Shown piece by piece: positions 54,232 through 64,000 of a DNA stretch of 64,000 nt (positions within the stretch are counted from its first letter, which is position 1; each line of letters opens with the position of its first letter). The notes under the pieces were generated by a model, which ran no database searches, was not told the origin of the DNA, and worked only from the letters and a program-made list of their open reading frames with translations. Source of the DNA: Colias croceus (taxonomy: Eukaryota; Arthropoda; Insecta; Lepidoptera; Pieridae); contig NC_059537.1 of NCBI RefSeq assembly GCF_905220415.1, forward strand, positions 2,779,989-2,843,988, given 5' to 3'. Made by a program: the position numbers and the translations under genes.

Positions 54232-55096
54232 TTAGTCATCACAAAATCAAGTATACTAATATGACGTTGTTCCACTCGCGAATAACATTAGCCAATAGCC
54301 AGTAATTGTAAATATTTTTTCAAGTTTCGCAAAGCCGTGGGAAGGTTTTAATTGCCCCTTATGTTTACAGGAAGTTATATGATGTTAAGATGTTATTTGT
54401 ATTAAGATAATTGATGGCGGATGTATCCGGTGCGAAACTCCTACGCGAATTCTTTGAACCCCGGTCAATGTTTGTTAGTGACACGTCTGCACTTTCTTAA
54501 AGTTTAGATATTAATTGTTTAGGCTAGGCTTTTATCATTTTGTGTACATACCTACGTACAGGATTTTTCAATAAAATCATTAATTATGGGCTACTATTGT
54601 AGATGGCAGATGCTGTTTAAACGTAGTATTAAATTTAAATATGTAACTAGAACTTGCAGTAACTTATTTTGTTTGTCTGTTGCATTTTCAATGTTGAACC
54701 ACTGAATCCATTGGCCGCCGAACCACCACATGTATTCAATCACGCTCTAATAAAATCCAAGGAAGAATGGTTACTTCTTGTCGAAAACACAATACTTGAA
54801 GAAGTCGAGTTAAGAGGAGTAGTAGATTGAATTTTGCATAGGAACGGAAGCTTATTGAATAGAAGGTATCTACTAGCTATCTGTCTTCCTGTTTTAATAA
54901 AGCGTCATTTTGATTTAAACGGTTCAAACTCGTAAAACCAACAAAGTAAAGTTTACTCTTTCAAGTTTGAGTTTTGGGAAAAGTTCCTTAATTATATGAC
55001 TTCACTTTCCATTTGAGGACAGTAATTGTAAGCTTTCATTTGATTGTGAAAATTTCATTTAAATAATATTAAAATTAAGACTATAATATAATTAAA
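54232..55096. other. AT-rich spacer, no gene seen
   Basis: Nothing recognisable. Confidence 0.35.
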
Positions 55097-55266
55097 CTAG
55101 CGGTCCGCCCCGGCTTCGCCCGTGGTACATATTAACGTTTTCTCTACATAAGAACCATCCTCGTACTTCAAGGAATATAATAAAAAAAGAATTATCGAAA
55201 TCGGTTCAGCCGTTCTCGAGTTATGGAATTACAACGAAAAGTGGCATTGATTTTTATATATATAGA
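55097..55266 (-). mobile_element. Helitron-like element ('cggtccgccccggcttcg' subfamily)
   Basis: It is near-identical by eye to 10713-10881 over the whole 170 bp. CTAG is at 55097-55100, and the TC start lies on the minus strand at 55266 with A|T flanks. Confidence 0.82.
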
Positions 55267-55361
55267 TAACCATGGACCCAAGAAGACTAATGGCAAATTC
55301 ATTTTAGATTATTATTTTGGAAAGTATGATACTAAGATCAATAATTTAATTCCAACATTAA

Positions 55362-55522
55362 AAAAGAGCGTGTGTGCTGAGCACACGTGTCAAAAGTGAA
55401 ACTTCTTTGGCAAGATTCAAATATTATAATAAAGCCTTACTCCATATAGCGACGATGTTGCCATGACGCGACCATTAAATTTAACTCTCAACGCGCCTAA
55501 AGAAGTTTCACTTCAAAATTAC
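55362..55522 (-). repeat. 'gaagtttcac' foldback-type repeat, copy
   Basis: It contains 'agagcgtgtgtgctgagcac', 'agtgaaacttctttggcaag', 'ttactccatatagcgacgatg', 'ttaactctcaacgcgcctaa' and 'agaagtttcacttc'. The two 'gaa(g)tttcac' motifs are inverted relative to each other, as in the other copies. Confidence 0.7.
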
Positions 55523-57770
55523 TTATATACTTATATCGAGTTTGAATCAGTAGGTAATTGGTATTTTGTTAATGTTATCTCAATTGTTTCATAAATATAA
55601 CCTACTTCCATTTGAAACATCTTGGCAAGCAAACCTTTATTAAAATGCTTATTACGCAGAACAAAATGTGTTATCTTTTATTACAAAGCCGTTTAATATA
55701 ATTTTCCGAGAAACGAGGTTAGATTTTTAAATCATATTGAATTACAAACAACTTGTTATGACACGGAATTTTCTAAATGATATTATTATATTACGTTTAT
55801 TTCTCGTTAAAGTGTTCCTAGCTACTTTCTCTAGTGGGTTTTTGAATAAATGATGAGGGAAATATAAATATGGATATGGGGTGAAGGACAGAATTCAGAA
55901 ACCGCTTTTAAGTGTAAAATGTGTCACGAATAAAATAAATTAGCCAACTAGGTCTGGGACTGTGGTTAGCTTGCTTTAAATGTTCTTACAATCACAAGAA
56001 TAAGAAAAATTATAACACCGAAATAATTTTTCAAATCAGACCAAGTAGTTCCTGAGATTAGCGCGTTCAAACAAACAAACTGTTCAGCTTTATAATATTA
56101 AGTACAGATTGTCGTGTTTGAGCGTAATAAATGTCTTTCGAATATGATATAAGCCTATGTAGGTTAGACTAATACTTGTATTTTATGCATAAATACTTAA
56201 TTAACTAAAAGGACAATTAATTGCATTCATAAAAAGTAAAATATATTAAAAGTCGGGACTTAATAAAGCAATATTATAAGTATTAAATAAACTAAATAGT
56301 ATTTAGTTTATTTATAATCTTTATTTAATAATATTTTGGTTATCTTTGTATAACATTATTATTTATTTATCTTAGCGTATACTTTCTACCTACCTACCTC
56401 CTATTTCTAGTTTATTATTTATCCTTTTATCAGTTGGTTGCCTGGAAGAGATCACTCTTAAGTGATAAGGCCGCCTTCTGTGCTGTTTTTCTTTTAGAAT
56501 AAGTTTTGTTTGTATTTTATGTATTTTGGCAGCACAACAAAGAGTATAAATAAATAAATAAATAAATATTACCAGAGGATTCAGGTGAGCTATAACGTTC
56601 TTCACATCATGAAATCAATTCGCCCTACAACCTCCGCCCACACAATCGTAATAAAACAAACGTAAAGAAAAAATACAATACTATCTACGCTACTCTGAGC
56701 TCTTATGATTACATTACCTTTATTAATCAATGTGGAGAGTAAGTGATTACATCTAGCAGATTCGCTACATACATGTGCTTCGCCTATTTCAAATGTGTAA
56801 TGGAGATAAATCTTTTACAAGAATGTCTTTTATTATTTTTGTTACTGGAAAAACCTATGATCTTTGATAATACTATCGTGTAAATCCAAGTTTTGTTTCA
56901 GAAATAAAAGGAAATACTTTCAACTTCAATGTCCCAGAAATGAAGAAAGTTTACACACCAATATTAAATGTTTCCTCTTGCTGTCTTCTACAATTCCATA
57001 AAGGATCCATATGTTTCGATGCCATAGCATTTTCACTACAAACAATTATTGATGAAATATATTTTCAACATTCGATTGGATAAAAGTCCCAAGCTAATAA
57101 TGATCTGGCTGTAACATTGACGCATAAATTCGCATTTTACTTTTACGCATAAAGATAACGGTAGGTAATTTCCTTCACATTATTACCCTGCTAAGAGGAT
57201 TGTGGTCCATTCTTGATTTCCCTGAGGACCAGTGTTACTTACCAGTTACCATTCATACAAATTCTATCTTTCAAACCATGGTACAGCTAATATTGGGTAG
57301 GTACTATTATAAAAATCAGTTTGGCAAATACTAGATATGTTTTCGGTATCTTATCCGTCAGTTAAAATGACATACAAAAGCATGAATGTTTATCAGCAAT
57401 ATAGTGAAACCTAAACTTTTTCAAATCATGAATTAATACCATAAATTCATCTATTATAGTCTGTCCTAGATATTCGAAAATATGTCACATAATTCTCAAG
57501 CGACATTCCCCGCGTATTATGGTGCCATAACAATATTATGTTATGGCGACCATAAAATTTGAAGATTGCTTGGTGGTCACGGCGTAATTTCATGAGACGT
57601 TAATGTTCAGCTTGGAGGGCTTGTGACGTCATTGGTCGGAAAATATTGGAGATGGTCGTTATTGTGTTTGGAGATAGAAGATTTTTGAAAGAAATGTTAC
57701 AAAAAAAATTAAATTGTTGTAATACAAAATAATTTTCATAGTTTCAAATATAATGAGAATAAGTAAACAA
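55523..57770. other. AT-rich spacer; partial Helitron-like copy, AT palindrome and a CRE
   Basis: The stretch 56005-56109 ('caccgaaataatttttcaaatcagacc...gagattagcgcgttcaaac...cagctttataatatta') is a partial minus-strand Helitron-like copy. A 14-bp AT palindrome aaataaactaaata/tatttagtttattt lies around 56285-56313. An (aaat)n tract is near 56550 and a perfect TGACGTCA is at 57624-57631. No gene is recognised. Confidence 0.4.
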
Positions 57771-58042
57771 GTGATAACTGCGTTAAAAACAACCGACTTC
57801 AAACTTGCACTTGCAAAATTTACAAATACCTACAGACAAAAATGCTCATAAAATAAAAACTACTGGGCCTATCCGAATAAAATTTTTATGGGACCAATTC
57901 GACACCATCCCGCATCGAACAAAAAAAGAATCACGTAAATCGGTTCAGAAACCTCGGAGTAATCGGTGTACATACATAAAAAAAAAAAAAATATACCGGC
58001 CGAATTGATAACCTCCTCCTTTTTTTTGAAGTCGGTTAAAAA
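57771..58042 (+). mobile_element. 'gaagtcggtt' MITE/SINE-like repeat, copy 2
   Basis: This is the reverse complement of 47531-47803, from 'gataactgcgttaaaaacaa' to 'ttttgaagtcggttaaaaat'. The 67-68 codon frame inside both copies is repeat-derived and nearly identical between them, which reflects shared repeat ancestry rather than a gene. Confidence 0.78.
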
Positions 58043-59313
58043 TCACATAAGCAATCACAACGCCACGTGAAACAAATGAATATATTTTCTCTATAGACAA
58101 TGCTAGTACAGTAAGTATAGAGCTTATTAAAGTCGTAAAATTTAACTGCTTTATAAATGTTATCGTACGTGTTAATTTTGCTTATGGCTCATTTATCTTT
58201 ATGTGACGCGCTGTGTGTGAGATCGGACTATTAATATTAGAATATATTAAACGTTTTGTATCGCGTATTTCATATTTTGGAGTTCGTTGAACTGTTGGTG
58301 GAAGAAAATTTACACGATAAGGATAACCTATCGGTTAATGAAAATAGATTGAAATCGGTGCAGTAGATTTTGAGCTTATCGTGTTTAGACAGACTGAAAG
58401 TATTGTTTTTGCCTACAACGTTTTCCAATTGCTATAATTTTTAATAAGTCTCCATTTGAATCGAGTATTATCTTACCTAAATTATAGCAAAATGAATAAA
58501 GTATAGAATAAACCTGACGAATAGAAATGGATATTTCACTCATAAATCTTTTATTCGTATCTTTGCTTCAAAATTCAAATTGTGCTCACAGAGTGGAGGT
58601 AATGAAGAATTATGTCGACCAATATCTAACTTTTGGTCACGATATTGTATTTTATATGAGATTAAGATTATCATTATAATGTAAAATTTAAAATCTAGGT
58701 TTCATAAAAAATTTTTTTAAGTTGGTATGTTCTGATGAGAAGCATAAAAACGGTTTTAAGCGCCAAACGATTTTAATATGATGCGATATAAAAATATAGA
58801 ACTCCAAACAAAATATCCCATTATACCTATATCGGTGCAAAGTTAACAAACCTTTATTGTTTAGATGTTAATTTAACTCGGAAATTCAACCAAACCCTAA
58901 GTCCTGTCCAACTAAACACTGAAACAACGTGACCCCTGTCGCGAACATCATGACACTCTGACGTGAGAAATGGTTGGCCTAAATGTGTGCAAATATGCTT
59001 TTAATTTCCTCATATTTTCGACTTTAGAGGAAGGAGGTAACGTTTACAAATGTTAAGTACATTCGTCTATAAATACAAGGCAAAGTAAGTTGAAGGTTTA
59101 AAGATTTTTGGTTTGTTATTTTTTCCGTTTACCTACTTTATTATAAAATCTGTTATAAGTATAAAAATTTTAAAAATAGTCATTCCGGGGAGCGAGATAA
59201 TTACAAAGTAATATTAAAGAGTTCCAAATTAATACTCATCTTACATGTACATGCTGCTACGAGATAATAATAATTATAACTTAAAGGTGCACGTTTATTT
59301 TAAAACTAGGTAC
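58043..59313. other. AT-rich spacer, no gene seen
   Basis: Nothing recognisable. Confidence 0.35.
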
Positions 59314-59515
59314 ATAGCTGCTCCGCGCGGTTTCAACCCCGTAGCTCCACTCCTGTTGGTCGTAGCATGATGATATACATAATAGCCTAGCCTTCCTCGA
59401 TAAATGAGCTATCTAACACCGAAATAATTTTTCAAATCGGACCGGTAGTTCCCGAGATTAGCGCGTTCAAACAAACAAACAAACAAACTCTTCAGCTTTA
59501 TAATATTAGTATAGA
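59314..59515 (-). mobile_element. Helitron-like element ('ctgctccgcgcggtttcac' subfamily)
   Basis: On the minus strand it starts A|TCTATACTAATATTATAAAGC with a (gttt)n tract, and ends 'gaaaccgcgcggagcag' with CTATG in place of CTAG|T. Confidence 0.78.
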
Positions 59516-59639
59516 TTCAGTTCAACTTTACATTATAATATAACCGATGCTTGGAAAGGTTTTACATATATTGCAATTTCCTTAAGGCAGGAACAAAAAT
59601 TCATACTCCGTGATATAAGAGCGACCCGCGTCACGGCAT

Positions 59640-59702
59640 AATGAAGACTGACGCGTGTGACGTGTCTGACGTGACGTTGACGTGAGAGAGTGACACGTGC
59701 TT
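59640..59702. repeat. Cluster of TGACGTG-like motifs
   Basis: The stretch reads 'gactgacgcgtgtgacgtg', 'tctgacgtgacgttgacgtg', 'agagagtgacacgtgc'. At least six tgacg(t/c)g-type units occur within 63 bp, either a short minisatellite or a CRE/bHLH-PAS-type site cluster. Confidence 0.5.
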
Positions 59703-60295
59703 TGATTTTTTGTGTGTTTTCCGTAAACATTATAAGGAAATAGTCTACATTTATACTAATATTGCAAAGGAAGATTTGATTTTTAATATTCGTTATGGAT
59801 AACATTTGAATCTATTTCGCAGATTTTGCAAGGATGCACTATTACTTTTATTTTCGTAAAGATTTCTTCAAGCGAAGAGTGAACCGGTACAATAAAAAAG
59901 ATTTCTGTAGACATATCTAGACACGCGGCAGCGTGTCAAGCCGAGTTCAAGCAAAGAGAACTGGCGAGCAGCAGCCGTGTGTATATTTACACGAACCATT
60001 TCGAGCCACTTTTCACCCCCTTATAACTCGAAAACTATTTAAGTTATATAAACCAAATTTGGTACATATCAAGAGGACCTCAAGATAAACAAGAACCTTA
60101 AATTTCATAAATACAGATTAAACAGTTGCGTAGATATTAATATCCAAAAATCGCAATTTTTAAGACTGACTGACTTATAGACATATACAAAACCTAACCC
60201 ACTTCCAGATGACCTAGAAAGTTCAAATTTTGTAATCAACTAGGTAATGGTGAGTGTACAAAGGAAAAAATCAGAAAATACTAAAGGAGAATGCC
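59703..60295. other. Spacer, possible unnamed repeat
   Basis: The region 59985-60240 ('cccccttataactcgaaaact', 'agaggacctcaagataaac', 'ttaagactgactgactta') has the look of an interspersed repeat, but no second copy is present in this window. Confidence 0.3.
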
Positions 60296-60670
60296 CATTT
60301 TTGGTACTGGTTTTTCTCATGCATCAAGACAACAAAACTATTAAAAAAATCTCGGCAATTTAGAGGACTTCTTACCATCGGAAAATATAATTTGAACAGG
60401 GAATGTTTTATAAAATCTAATAAGACATGTAATTGTTTAGATCCGTTATTATAGATTTAGTGTCCATTACCGTTTACATTTTTGGTACTGGTTTTTCTCA
60501 TGCATCAAGATAACAAAGAGATAACAATACTATTAAAAAAAATCTCGGCAATTTAGAGGCCTTCTTACTATCGGAAAATATTATATTTTGATCAGGGAAT
60601 GTTTTTTTAAAATCTAATAAGACATGTAATTGTTTAGATCCGTTACCATAGATTTAGTATTCATTACCGG
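60296..60670 (+). repeat. Tandem duplication, two ~180-190 bp units
   Basis: Unit 1 (60296-60476) and unit 2 (60477-about 60667) both read 'catttttggtactggttttt', 'ctcatgcatcaaga', 'atctcggcaatttagagg', 'cttcttac.atcggaaaatat', 'cagggaatgtttt', 'aatctaataagacatgtaat' and 'tgtttagatccgtta'. Unit 2 has a short internal insertion ('gagataacaa'). It is followed by the palindrome cggttacc-ac-ggtaaccg (60668-60685). Confidence 0.88.
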
Positions 60671-60685
60671 TTACCACGGTAACCG

Positions 60686-61961
60686 AGCAACTATTATGAC
60701 ATTTACTATGGTAAATAGCTAAATGTATTAATATCGATTATTGTTTTCATTGAATTACAAAAAAATCAATTAACATAAAATCAGTCTGTAAGGTATTGTT
60801 TATACACTGTAGGTTGTTTTAACATAGATAGTGAAGTAAAATAATATAAATATTAAATATATATAAAAAAATATTATTATGACATAGCTTGGAAGGTGAC
60901 CAGCACGTAACCAGTTTTTTCTTATTTGTTTCTTTCTTCGAATATGTAGTGAAAAAATGATTCAAACAACAAGAACAATATGTAAACCGAATAAAAACTC
61001 TATTGGCATTTTTTAAATATATATTTAGGTTTTCTTGAAATCCGTCCCGGAAGATTTCTGGTGCCTACCTACACTAGCCGATGAACAGATAGACTTTGTC
61101 TGAAAGCATAAGCTCTACGCATAGATTAAAATAATATGTTAAACGAAAAATTACCTTCAGACGATAAAATACTACCTAAATCACACATAAACCTAACTAA
61201 ATAGGGTTTATTTAAGTTTTGAGGTTAATTCACATTTTTCTCAATATCTTGAAAACCCCTGTTTTTATCACAAAAAAATCAATTGGTAAAATCTGTTGAA
61301 TATCGAAGAACCCTTCAAAACCACTCTGGCATTGACGCAACACTATACTGTGGTCCATACTTTCATGGGCATTCTCCTTTATTTGTATTTAATTTTTTTT
61401 TCAATGACATAAATTTTGTTTGTATGGAAAAATGGAAAAGTTTAAAAAAAAAGAAAATAGTATAATCAACTTACTAGTCTTAAAAAATAGATAAAAACTA
61501 ATCAGTGGCCGAAAAAAATTTTGAAATCCATCAATAAATGACTGAGATATAGATTATTGAAGTTTACATATTTCGCTAGGGCGGATTACTTCGATTGCAT
61601 GATTTCTTTATTCAAAACTGTTATTAAACGTAAAATAAAAGAAAATTGTAATAAAAATATTGCCTTTATTGCTAATACAGTTAAAAATAATATATAATTT
61701 TACATATTCACATTTATTTATTCTTTATTTATGAGTGTTTAGTTTAGTTTTTATTTCAGTGTAAATAAATAAATACATAAATAAAATCTTTATTTTGCTT
61801 TAAACATGGTATTCAATGGTGATACAATTATATTAATAAAGCACAAACATGTTTAGCCAATACAAGCATGCAAAAATAATTACCATAAATGGTGTAATGG
61901 AAGAAGGCTTCGTCGAAGGTCTAAATGATTTAATTTGCGTAATATTAATATGAGTGAAACA
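60686..61961. other. AT-rich spacer, no gene seen
   Basis: Nothing recognisable beyond simple AT tracts. Confidence 0.35.
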
Positions 61962-62098
61962 TATTTAGGCGCGTTTAGAGTAAAATTTCAAGATCGCGTC
62001 ATGGCAATACCGTAACGTCATGGAGTAAGGCGACGATTCTTCTACAACGATCTTTGCATCTTGGTAATAGTGTGTGTACAAATTCACGCTGGATGTTT
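61962..62098 (+). repeat. 'gaagtttcac' repeat, diverged copy
   Basis: It contains 'ttaggcgcgtttagagtaaaatttcaag', 'cgcgtcatggcaataccg', 'acgtcatggagtaaggcgacg' and 'gcatcttgg', in the same orientation as 41330-41477. Confidence 0.65.
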
Positions 62099-62315
62099 AG
62101 AAAATCATGTAATCTTTTAAACAGAAAACGAGTTTAAAAAATTGCAGATAATGACGGGGCAATGTGCGCTGACATTCATAACATACAAGAAAATATATAA
62201 AATAATACTAAACAAACCATACAGAGAAACCGCAAGAAAAAAAAATCGTATAAAAAAAGTATTAAATATTATAAATCAAATTTGCAGAATAATTTTCTGT
62301 ACAAAAAGTAATGAT

Positions 62316-62779
62316 ATCCCACCAAAAACATAAATGTAAAAATTGGAGCCGAGTTCAATCGTTGACTTAATTTGCCAAAAAAAGAAATGAGATCTAAATG
62401 TGTGCCAAGTTCTGCAGACAGTCCAGAAATTTATTTACAAAGATGTATTAAGTTCTTAGGTTGACTGAAAACTCAATTGTTTTATTTTCCCTTAGAGAAC
62501 AATGTTTATTCCAAAATATAACTTTTTTAATTTGAATACTATAATTATTTTCACAAAGCAAACAACTAATGACCTATTGAACCCCATAATTTGATGAGGC
62601 TAGTTTTACATACTGTTTATATTTTGTGAGGTTCTAAAAACAATAAAAACATCTTTGTAAATAAATTTCTGGACTGTCTGCAGAACTTGGCACACATTTA
62701 GATCTCATTTCTTTTTTTGGCAAATTAAGTCAACGATTGAACTCGGCTCCAATTTTTACATTTATGTTTTTGGTGGGAT
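62316..62779. mobile_element. Foldback element with perfect 131-bp inverted arms
   Basis: The left arm (62316-62446, starting atcccaccaaaaacataaat) and right arm (62649-62779) are exact reverse complements by eye over 131 bp, through 'ggagccgagttcaatcgttg', a seven-A run and 'gttctgcagacagtccagaa'. The unique centre is 202 bp. No clear TSD is visible. The first 14-15 bp are shared with the repeat at 51511-51680, suggesting a larger family. It is non-coding. Confidence 0.92.
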
Positions 62780-63427
62780 TTTTGTTATTCTAGTTAAGTC
62801 AAGCTTGTTTCCAATTTCGGCCTTTCTAGCGTTCAAAATTACACATCATGACATCAACCAGACCGTTGACGTGTCAAATGGTTCGCTGGCTTATTACACG
62901 ACCATGGCTGGCTTATTACATGAGAAAAGTGGAGGCTCCTGTTTCAAATAGCTACCCTACAAAGTTAACTTTACTACCCTAGAAATTACGCGCTGTTCGA
63001 ATAAATTCTTCAATAAAACTGACAACGTGACGCGCACCGTGATAATGTCACGCGACACTCGATTCTCATGTAAATGACTATGAAATTAATTTCTCAGAAT
63101 TCACAACAAAAAGGTCGTAAAGAGTTCAGAATAAAAAAACAAAGAACGCCCAGCACCCGCCCGCCGCGGCCGGTACACCTAACAATGAAAAAGGGAAAAT
63201 TCCGTCCACACTAAATAAAAGTGTGAAAAGCAAGTTAATCTTCGCCGTATCATAAATAACGGACTGCATCAGGTGTTTCAACATGATTTATTGTACATTT
63301 CACATTTTTCCAGCTACTTCTTATATTTTTCTCACTGCCAACATGTCGGAGCGCATAGAAAGGAATGACCAATGACGTTGTTCTTTCTCATGTATGAAAG
63401 CGCAGATATATTTCAGATTATGTTATA
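62780..63427. other. Spacer with GC-richer stretches, no gene seen
   Basis: A short direct repeat 'gctggcttattaca' occurs at about 62887 and 62909, and a GC island 'cagcacccgcccgccgcggc' is near 63152. Nothing else recognisable. Confidence 0.35.
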
Positions 63428-63618
63428 CTAGCTGTGCCCCGCGGTTTTACCAGCATTGTTCCGTTCCTATGATCTTATCGTGACGATATGTTGCCTAAAA
63501 CCCTCGGTAATGGACTATCCAATAGTGGAATATTTTTTTTAAATCGGACCCCTGGTTCCTGATTTTAACACAATCAAGCAAACACACAAACTCTTCAGTT
63601 TTATAATATTAGTATTGA
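63428..63618 (-). mobile_element. Helitron-like element, diverged
   Basis: CTAG is at 63428-63431, followed by 'ctgtgccccgcggttttacc', 'gttccgttcctatgatcttatcgtgacgatat', 'tttaaatcggacccctggttcctga' and 'actcttcagttttataatattagtat'. On the minus strand it starts A|TCAATACTAATATTATAAAAC. Confidence 0.75.
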
Positions 63619-63907
63619 TTTGTGGACTATTTCATGCGTGACATTTCAGCTTAAAATACCTCGAAGCCTACATGTACTCGAATGCGTATAGACTATATTC
63701 CAATACCTTCAATGTACAGACAACTTTCACAATTTCACGACTGTAGCGAATTTTCACCCTTTCACCTTTGTTACGGGCTGTAATTATTTTAATGGAAGGT
63801 AAATTTCTGAGGTCGTCGTAAATTGATCTCTAATTTTGTACAGGTACTGAATTCGTTTATGATTTAATTCAATGATAGCTCATGCCCGTGACTTTGTTTG
63901 CTTTTGA

Positions 63908-64000
63908 AGTGAAAGTTATAGGCACGTTAAGAGTAAAATTTCAAGGTTTTTTCATAACAATACCGTCACGTAATGGAGTAAAGCGACGATTTTGGTATCT
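63908..64000 (+). repeat. 'gaagtttcac' repeat, cut by the window edge
   Basis: The sequence 'taagagtaaaatttcaaggt', 'ataccgtcacgtaatggagt', 'aaagcgacgattttggtatct' matches the other copies and runs off the end of the window. Confidence 0.65.

Noticed and set aside
1..64000. A novel multi-gene system (operon, defence island, biosynthetic cluster)
   Set aside because: No cluster of co-oriented genes exists. Every substantial coding sequence is transposon-derived, and the rest is AT-rich non-coding eukaryotic DNA.

Overview
The window looks like a stretch of lepidopteran (moth or butterfly) nuclear genome. It is AT-rich, has no operons or bacterial-type genes, and carries transposable-element families typical of Lepidoptera: many Lep1-type Helitron-like elements with CCGCGGGCGAAGCCG-type ends, jockey/CR1-group non-LTR retrotransposons, the 'gggttccgtagcc' repeat, and foldback MITEs. 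I recognise no intact host protein-coding gene. The window is best read as intergenic or intronic DNA packed with transposons.

Layout. 1-7.4 kb: a broken SWIM-zinc-finger gene fragment (892-1393), several short Helitron-like copies, a CRE/CTCF/YY1-like promoter patch near 4.9 kb, otherwise unique AT-rich DNA. 7.46-8.69 kb: a complete but coding-defective hAT element with TIRs and an 8-bp target-site duplication (TSD). 8.95-10.9 kb: three Helitron-like copies. About 10.96-14.69 kb: a non-LTR retrotransposon with an intact 976-codon endonuclease/reverse-transcriptase ORF. 16-27.9 kb: a 175-bp TWA-TSD MITE, its second copy carrying a nested 502-bp MITE, two TA-flanked foldback MITEs, a 73-bp cruciform-like palindrome and more Helitron-like copies. 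28.36-28.65 kb: a mariner-type foldback. 29.85-33.3 kb: a second full-length non-LTR element on the minus strand with an intact 1051-codon ORF, from a clearly different lineage. 34.3-42.7 kb: more Helitron-like copies, a CRE-containing GC patch and another TA foldback (42265-42661). 43.15-45.46 kb: a three-level nest in which a non-LTR fragment lies inside a hAT element (TIR TAGAGGTCCGCGCC, TSD CCCCATAC) that lies inside a 'gggttccgtagcc' repeat. 45.5-64 kb: paired SINE/MITE-like families (47.5 and 57.8 kb), a third TA foldback, a 185-bp tandem duplication, a foldback with perfect 131-bp arms, a U2-snRNA-like fragment and a TGACGTG-rich cluster.

The elements do not form a functional pathway. 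Their nesting, TSDs and empty-versus-filled sites give a readable relative insertion history. The only coding sequences that look intact are the two non-LTR ORFs, which could supply retrotransposition machinery. All the MITEs, hATs and Helitron-like copies would depend on enzymes encoded elsewhere. All similarity judgements were made by eye. Family names rest on recognised motifs and memory, not on a database search.
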